This document shows positions 7,687 through 12,300 of a stretch of 12,300 nt of DNA, one piece after another. The notes below the pieces were generated by a model, which saw nothing but the letters and a program-made list of their open reading frames with translations, had not been told where the DNA came from and ran no database searches. Each line of letters opens with the position of its first letter. Within the stretch, counting starts at the first letter, position 1. The stretch is from assembly GCA_033722295.1 (NCBI GenBank), contig JAWVZH010000097.1:1-12300 (forward strand). The letters are read 5' to 3'. Both the position numbers and the translations under genes were made by a program. The stretch is from JAWVZH01 sp033722295 (lineage in GTDB: Bacteria > Bacteroidota > Bacteroidia > Chitinophagales > Saprospiraceae).

Positions 7687-8139
7687 GTAAAAAAATTAAG
7701 GTGTTATAAATAGAGGTTGCAACAATTGGGTTAGCGATTCTGGTATATCGCAGTTGCAGGCAGATGACGTGTAAAAGATAAATATAACATCTATCTCACA
7801 GAAAATCACTGCATATCACTAAAATTTAGATCTTTCTGATGTCAACCTGATACCGCCAAATTCGCAGAAATGAATATTATCGAAATCTTGCCCAACGTGA
7901 TGATTCCGAGATAATAATGATAAGAGAATTCTGTTTGGGACGGTGACAATGGAATTTATACAGTGTGCTGATAATACATGTTGAATGACGTAGATATCGA
8001 TTGATATTTTATGTGGATATAATTTAACATATGGCGGGACTGAAAGCCGCTCTATTTTTATTTTCTTTGTAAGGTCAAGCCTTAAACGCGGATTGACAGG
8101 TAATTATACCACTGTTGAATAAACCAAACTGAGAATCTC
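7687..8139. other. Gene-free A/T-rich spacer upstream of the repeat-protein gene
   Basis: About 450 nt with no convincing coding frame on either strand: the few ATG-initiated frames noted are very short, such as 14 codons from 7870. It must hold the promoter of the minus-strand secreted protein, but I find no clean CAAAnnTA (minus-strand TAnnTTTG) element. A small hairpin is possible at 7991-8008 (AGATATC, loop GATT, GATATTT, with one G-T wobble). A 4-bp GCGG/CCGC stem before a T-rich stretch, near 8034-8060, is too weak to call a terminator. Confidence 0.4.
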
Positions 8140-8298
8140 ATGACCTCCACAGCGCTCAAATGCTCATGTGGCGCAAAAAGACCGTTCTATTCTTTCGATC
8201 TTCCTAAAGGTCTTGTTTTTCTCTCATTCAAGTCTCTTAATCATCAAGGTGTTCCTTTGAGCGCTTATTACATATGTACAGACATGTGTAATGTATGA
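8140..8298 (+). CDS. Possible small Cys-pair (zinc-ribbon-like) protein, 52 residues
   Basis: ATG at 8140 opens a 52-codon frame ending in TGA at 8296-8298. It begins MTSTALKCSCGAKRPFYSFD and ends AYYICTDMCNV. A CSCG knuckle (C8, C10) near the N-terminus and a CxxxC pair (C46, C50) near the C-terminus would give four Cys ligands, as in small zinc-binding proteins. It lies on the same strand as, and 78 nt before, the metalloprotease gene. Against it: no Shine-Dalgarno, no visible promoter, only two acidic residues, and a length that chance can produce in a 690-nt gap. It also overlaps several inverted repeats, so the base pattern may be driven by RNA or DNA structure instead. I do not recognise a family. 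It is kept as a low-confidence gene because of the paired cysteines. Confidence 0.3.
   Translation: MTSTALKCSCGAKRPFYSFDLPKGLVFLSFKSLNHQGVPLSAYYICTDMCNV
8151..8292. repeat. Nested inverted repeats: candidate structured RNA or operator region
   Basis: Three dyads lie close together. The outer pair is perfect over 10 bp: AGCGCTCAAA (8151-8160) and TTTGAGCGCT (8256-8265). Inside it, AAGACC (8178-8183) pairs with GGTCTT (8209-8214), the latter followed by GTTTTT. One base after the outer right arm is an 11-bp imperfect palindrome, ATTACATATGT (8267-8277), loop ACAG, ACATGTGTAAT (8282-8292), with one T-G wobble. The set could fold as a two-part RNA leader of the downstream protease gene, or the palindrome could be a protein-binding dyad. 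It overlaps the possible 52-codon frame, so only one of the two readings may be real. Confidence 0.35.
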
Positions 8299-8302
8299 GC
8301 CA

Positions 8303-8320
8303 TTTAGAGCAAACGCTAAA
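8303..8320. repeat. Small inverted repeat upstream of the protease gene
   Basis: TTTAG (8303-8307) and CTAAA (8316-8320) flank an 8-nt spacer, followed by CGAATTTT. The stem is short and A/T-rich. It lies inside a pair of GAGCCAT direct repeats (8297-8303 and 8331-8337). It might be a weak terminator for something upstream or a binding site, but chance is a fair explanation. Confidence 0.2.
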
Positions 8321-8376
8321 CGAATTTTACGAGCCATACCCTGATATTATGAAGGGCTCTGCCAAAACTTGACCTT

Positions 8377-11300
8377 ATGAAGTTGACATTGACGATCCGG
8401 GATATTCTGACCACTGCAATATGCTTGTGTCTGTTTTGTGTGCACACTATCGCACAATCCCCAGAACAGTTGATAAGTGATCATCTCAATGGTATTGCTG
8501 ACGATGTCGGACTAAAGTCTGGAGATGTCGAGGACTTCGAGGTAAGTTCACACCACGAGAGCTCAACTTCAGGTATTCACCATTATTATTTTATCCAAAA
8601 CCATGAGGGGGTCAATATATGGCGCAGTAATTCGTCACTACATATGCTGGATAATAAGGTTTTGAAATACCATAATTCATTCTTTAAAGACCTTGAAGGC
8701 CATCAAATTGATTCGAAAGCACCTTCGATATCAGCTATTGATATTGTCACTGAGATCAGCGATCAGATGGATTATGGATTGAGCGGTTTTCCCGTGATCA
8801 TACAGGAAAAAGGTGGGCCAGATAAAGAGATGTTATTGAGCAAGGAAAATATATCTCTTGAAGATATTGAGGTCAGAATGATCTATTATCCTGTTCTATC
8901 GGCGCAGGATGGGTTTAGCACTTATTCTCTAAAACTATGTTGGGAGGCGATCATCTATGAGATGAATGAAACCAATGTATATCAATTCCTCGTGGATGCC
9001 AATACCGGTGAGATCTATGAAAAGATCAACTGGGTTGTTCAATGTGACCATGGTAGCCATGAGGAGCATTCGTGTGTTGCTGAATGTCCGGAAGAGGCCT
9101 GCAGTATTACTCAAAACAGGAATCATTCGACCTGGGATCCGGCTTCTGAACTTATTGAGGAAGCGGTTATGGCTGGAGGATACAGAGTGTTTCCATTGCC
9201 TGTGGAAACTCCGGGACATGGTTCACGTACTTTAGAAAATGATCCCGATGATCCTACAGCATCTCCTTTTGGCTGGCACGATACAGATGGGTCTCCTGGC
9301 GCGGAATTTACTATAACTCGGGGCAATAACACCCACTCATACGAGGATGGAGATAATGCCGGATTCAGTCCGGATGGTGGAGCTGGTTTGATCTTTGATT
9401 TTCCTTTCAATCCTGTTTATTCTGGAGGTGACCAATCCGAATCTGCTGCGATCACCAACTTATTCTATTGGAACAATATATGTCATGACCTTTTGTACTA
9501 CTACGGCTTTGATGAGGCCAGCGGTAATTTTCAGGTAAACAACTATGGCAAAGGCGGCGTAGGTAATGACGATGTGAGATCGGAAGCACAGGACGCATCG
9601 GGAACATGCAACGCCAATATGCTTACACCGCCTGAGGGGTCGAGACCTCGAATGCAGATGTACGTATGCGGAAGCAGGGATGGGGATTTTGATAATGCCG
9701 TAATAGTGCATGAGTATATTCACGGATTGACCAACAGGTTAACTGGCGGCCCCGCTAATGTCAGCTGTTTGAACAATGATGAACAGATGGGAGAAGGCTG
9801 GAGTGACTGGTATGCTCTTATGTTTACAATGGAGGCGGGTGACATGGGGCCGGATGCACGAGGGATAGGTACTTGGTTGTTTAACCAGGGCCCTAACGGT
9901 CCGGGGATAAGGACGTATCCGTATTCAACTGATCTTTCGGTAAATCCACATACTTATGACGACATAAAAACGGAAAATGTCCCTCACGGGGTTGGATCGG
10001 TTTGGTCTGCGATGCTCTGGGAATTGACATGGGGCCTAATTGAGCAGTATGGTTTTGACCACGACTATTATAATGGCAGTGGCGGAAATAATATAGCATT
10101 AGAATTGGTGACCGAGGCTCTCAAGTTACAACCCTGTAGTCCAGGGTTTGTAGACGGTCGGGATGCCCTTCTCGCCGCCGATCAAGCCCTCTACAACGGA
10201 GTAAATGAATGCATAATTTGGGAAGCTTTTGCCAAACGTGGCCTAGGATACAGTGCAAATCAAGGAAGTTCATTTAGCAGATCGGACGGCACAGAGGCCT
10301 TTGATCTGCCTCCCGTGTGCGAAGCAGCACAGGGGACACAAATGTGCTTCGATTTTACAGGAAGTATCACGGATGTCGTTGTGCCGGATGGAGTTGATTC
10401 TGTGACTATTACTGCGAAAGGTGCACAAGGAGCGAGTAATATGGATTTTTGCGGAGTACAGGGAGGCCTGGGTGCTGAGATCACAGGTAAGTTTGCGGTT
10501 ACACCAGGTCAAACTTTAAGATTGCTTGTCGGAGAACAGGGAGAAACGGATATCTCTCTAGGTGATGGAGGAGGAGGAGGAGGAGGTTCCTTCGTCTGGG
10601 ATGCTTCAACTAACTCACTGCTTATTGCTGCAGGAGGTGGGGGGGGTGCAAGTGGTTGTGCTGGTTCGGAAGCTCCGGGAGGCCCTGGATCGGCGACAAT
10701 GGCCCCAACTCCGGGAGGTGCTGCAGGATCAGGACCGGGAGGTTCAGGAGGTAATGGCGGACAAGGTGGAATTAATACAGGTGGAAGTCCTGCATTCCCC
10801 GGATCAGGTGGAGGAGGAACAGGTTGGAACTCTAATGGCATGAACGGTTCTGTTGGATCAGCAGGCTTTGGCGGTCAGACTCCTCTTTCAGGAGGCAACG
10901 GCGGTCTTCAGGGCACCGGTGATAGTGCGGGCCGTGGTGGTTTTGGTGGTGGCGGAGGTCACGGAGGTAATGATGGCGCCGGCGGCGGCGGCGGAGGCTA
11001 CAACGGTGGTGGTGGCGGAAATAATTGGAACGGCTCTGCCTGGGGATCAGGTGGAGGTGGTGGTTCCTTTAACGCTGGAGATAATCAGGTTAATGTTACC
11101 GGGGTCCAGTCCGGAAATGGGCAGATATGTCTGACCTTCGAACAAGGTGTAATTAAAGAATGCGCGGCAGATACTACAATTGATTGTTCTTCGGATACTT
11201 CAGTAGCAGCATTAGGTGCTCCAGTTTGCGAAGGTTTGACCTTATATGGTACGGATGGTTTTACGAGTGCACTCGTGACAATAGATATCAATACCGGCAC

Positions 11301-12300
11301 CAGTACCACAGTTGGAATTATGCCAGGACTGTCAAACGGAATTGGTATAGCTTATAACCCTAATACCGAAGATGCGTTTGTGAGAGATTTTGATGAGTTA
11401 TTCATGGTGGACCTGATGACAGGTAGCACCTCACTCGTAGGTCCTTCGGGATCATTTATTACATCTTTGACCTACGATTTTAATTATACAACACTTTATA
11501 GTGTTAACCAGAGCACTATGGACTTCTACGAGGTGGATCCAGCGACAGGTGCAGCTACCATGGTTGGCAACACTGGAATATCTGTTCCGCTCTGCCTGGC
11601 AACGGATGCGATCGGAGTGATCTGGGCAGTCGATATCAATGCCAATATCTATACCATCAATCCCAATACAGGCGTAGGCACTCTACAGTTTCCTACGGTT
11701 CACCCGAATGGAGCAACTGCTATAGCCATACATCCCAATAACGGTTTCATGTATTTGGTGACGCTCTCGGGAGACCTCCTTGTGGAAGTGGATCTCAGTA
11801 ATGGAAATGCTTCAACTATTGGCGGTCCTTTAAATATTGCCGACTGTCGTGGGTTGGCTTTTGTCGACTGTAGGCCATGCCCCAATCTGACCCATACGGA
11901 CAGCATCATCCCTGGCAGATGTGCGAACGAGTATACGATAGAGAGGACATTCTCCACGTTTGAAGCAGAAGGGCCGGTAATTACATGTGTACAAAACATT
12001 AATGTGATAGACACAACCCCGCCTATTGTCTGTACACCGATGCCATTGCCAATGGACACTACAATAGATTGTACAATGGAGATGATTCCGGTAGACACGA
12101 TTACCGGCATTGATGAATGCGATAGCTCAATGCGAGGGCAAGTGTGGATCAATGAGATACATTACGACAATTTTGGTGTTGATAGAATGGAATTTGTCGA
12201 ATTGGCAGGATTCAATTCAACAAATCTTCAGGGGTGGAGACTCGTACTGTATAACGGCACGTCTTCGCGTCGATCGGTTTACAATGATATGATGCTTACC
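8377..12300 (+). CDS. Secreted fungalysin-type (M36) metalloprotease with multidomain C-terminus (3' end outside window)
   Basis: The frame is open from ATG 8377 to the right edge: 1308 codons without a stop; an in-frame TGA at 8350-8352 limits upstream extension. Residues 1-27 form a signal peptide (MKLTLTIRDI, hydrophobic core, HTIAQ). Residues ~28-220 are an FTP/PepSY-like propeptide. The catalytic domain spans ~269-645: YRVFPLPVETPGHGSRTL, ASPFGWHD, zinc site HEYIHGLTNRL (H445, E446, H449), third ligand E473 in MGEGWSDW, and HGVGSVW (537-543). Then come a Gly-rich domain (~657-921, opening CFDFTGSITDVVVPDG), five ~42-residue propeller-like repeats (~951-1166), an HYR-like segment (~1168-1250, with ERTFSTF and INVIDTTPPIVC) and the start of a lamin-tail-like domain (from ~1255, VWINEIHYDN, GWRLVLYNG). 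M36 enzymes are secreted zinc endopeptidases activated by propeptide removal. A T9SS sorting domain is expected beyond the edge but not seen. Confidence 0.95.
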   Translation, partial: MKLTLTIRDILTTAICLCLFCVHTIAQSPEQLISDHLNGIADDVGLKSGDVEDFEVSSHHESSTSGIHHYYFIQNHEGVNIWRSNSSLHMLDNKVLKYHNSFFKDLEGHQIDSKAPSISAIDIVTEISDQMDYGLSGFPVIIQEKGGPDKEMLLSKENISLEDIEVRMIYYPVLSAQDGFSTYSLKLCWEAIIYEMNETNVYQFLVDANTGEIYEKINWVVQCDHGSHEEHSCVAECPEEACSITQNRNHSTWDPASELIEEAVMAGGYRVFPLPVETPGHGSRTLENDPDDPTASPFGWHDTDGSPGAEFTITRGNNTHSYEDGDNAGFSPDGGAGLIFDFPFNPVYSGGDQSESAAITNLFYWNNICHDLLYYYGFDEASGNFQVNNYGKGGVGNDDVRSEAQDASGTCNANMLTPPEGSRPRMQMYVCGSRDGDFDNAVIVHEYIHGLTNRLTGGPANVSCLNNDEQMGEGWSDWYALMFTMEAGDMGPDARGIGTWLFNQGPNGPGIRTYPYSTDLSVNPHTYDDIKTENVPHGVGSVWSAMLWELTWGLIEQYGFDHDYYNGSGGNNIALELVTEALKLQPCSPGFVDGRDALLAADQALYNGVNECIIWEAFAKRGLGYSANQGSSFSRSDGTEAFDLPPVCEAAQGTQMCFDFTGSITDVVVPDGVDSVTITAKGAQGASNMDFCGVQGGLGAEITGKFAVTPGQTLRLLVGEQGETDISLGDGGGGGGGSFVWDASTNSLLIAAGGGGGASGCAGSEAPGGPGSATMAPTPGGAAGSGPGGSGGNGGQGGINTGGSPAFPGSGGGGTGWNSNGMNGSVGSAGFGGQTPLSGGNGGLQGTGDSAGRGGFGGGGGHGGNDGAGGGGGGYNGGGGGNNWNGSAWGSGGGGGSFNAGDNQVNVTGVQSGNGQICLTFEQGVIKECAADTTIDCSSDTSVAALGAPVCEGLTLYGTDGFTSALVTIDINTGTSTTVGIMPGLSNGIGIAYNPNTEDAFVRDFDELFMVDLMTGSTSLVGPSGSFITSLTYDFNYTTLYSVNQSTMDFYEVDPATGAATMVGNTGISVPLCLATDAIGVIWAVDINANIYTINPNTGVGTLQFPTVHPNGATAIAIHPNNGFMYLVTLSGDLLVEVDLSNGNASTIGGPLNIADCRGLAFVDCRPCPNLTHTDSIIPGRCANEYTIERTFSTFEAEGPVITCVQNINVIDTTPPIVCTPMPLPMDTTIDCTMEMIPVDTITGIDECDSSMRGQVWINEIHYDNFGVDRMEFVELAGFNSTNLQGWRLVLYNGTSSRRSVYNDMMLT
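10567..10584 (+). repeat. (GGA)6 trinucleotide repeat
   Basis: Six consecutive GGA codons within the Gly-rich stretch. Copy-number change here would keep the frame and alter only the glycine count. Confidence 0.9.
10639..10646 (+). repeat. G8 homopolymer inside the protease coding frame
   Basis: Eight consecutive G within GGT-GGG-GGG-GGT codons. Unlike the nearby GGA run, a one-base slip would shift the frame after the M36 domain and remove the Gly-rich, propeller-like, HYR-like and lamin-tail-like modules plus any secretion signal at the C-terminus. The frame in this window is intact through the tract. Confidence 0.85.

Larger units (their letters stand above)
10561..11070 (+). repeat. Gly-rich low-complexity coding stretch in the protease
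   Basis: Codons for about residues 729-898 are dominated by glycine with Ser, Asn and Ala, in runs such as GDGGGGGGGS, AAGGGGGASG and GAGGGGGGYNGGGGG. The stretch lies inside a larger module that begins with a beta-rich CFDFTGSITDVVVPDGVDSV and closes with GQICLTFEQG, the frame typical of secreted Gly-rich domains. Mixed GGA, GGT and GGC codons keep most of it from being a pure DNA repeat. Mirror frames on the minus strand read as poly-proline and are not genes. Confidence 0.85.

Noticed and set aside
8209..8220. GGTCTT followed by GTTTTT as an intrinsic terminator
   Set aside because: The stem is only 6 bp with a 25-nt loop and no gene ends just before it; listed only as part of the dyad cluster.
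8966..9235. 89-codon + strand frame and overlapping minus-strand frames up to about 10500
   Set aside because: All lie inside the M36 protease frame, whose catalytic motifs and domain order are continuous through them.
10509..10841. Minus-strand frame rich in proline runs
   Set aside because: It is the mirror of the Gly-rich coding stretch (GGN codons read as proline on the other strand); the + strand frame is part of a continuous 1308-codon protease.

Overview
The window looks like chromosome of a Bacteroidota bacterium, most likely a Saprospiria-type member. The evidence is a type IX secretion (T9SS) C-terminal sorting domain, a LytS/LytTR two-component pair, a fungalysin (M36) protease fused to HYR-like and lamin-tail-like modules, A/T-rich gene starts without clear Shine-Dalgarno sequences, and long Cys-rich secreted repeat proteins. 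I see no rRNA, tRNA, CRISPR array, insertion sequence or prophage gene. The taxonomic call is inference from protein style only.

Left part (1-3777), housekeeping and signalling. The last 92 codons of dprA (DNA uptake/recombination mediator) enter from the left edge on the + strand. Facing it, only 7 nt away stop to stop, is a tightly packed minus-strand operon: LytS-type sensor kinase, LytTR response regulator (4-nt overlap), then a fructosamine-3-kinase family protein (1-nt gap). folE (GTP cyclohydrolase I) is divergent from this operon and ends at a probable bidirectional terminator at about 3748-3779.

Middle (3778-7686), minus strand: one 1302-residue secreted protein. It has a signal peptide, 13 tandem Cys-rich domains of 90-93 residues with no linkers, and a T9SS sorting domain. 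The domains fall into two types, A (6 Cys) and B (8 Cys), plus a subtype A', in the order A B A' B A B A' A B A A A B. I do not recognise a named family for this domain; it is the best candidate here for something undescribed.

Right (7687-12300): a 690-nt gap, then on the + strand a secreted multidomain metalloprotease that is still open at the window edge (1308 codons visible). Its order is signal peptide, FTP-type propeptide, M36 catalytic domain (HEYIH, distal Glu in GEGW), Gly-rich domain, five ~42-residue propeller-like repeats, HYR-like segment, and start of a lamin-tail-like domain. The gap contains a possible 52-codon small ORF with CxC and CxxxC pairs. A set of inverted repeats overlaps that ORF, so the region may instead be a structured RNA or an operator.

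The two big divergent genes are both exported, Cys-rich, modular surface or extracellular proteins. Their adjacency suggests, but does not prove, a shared role at the cell surface.
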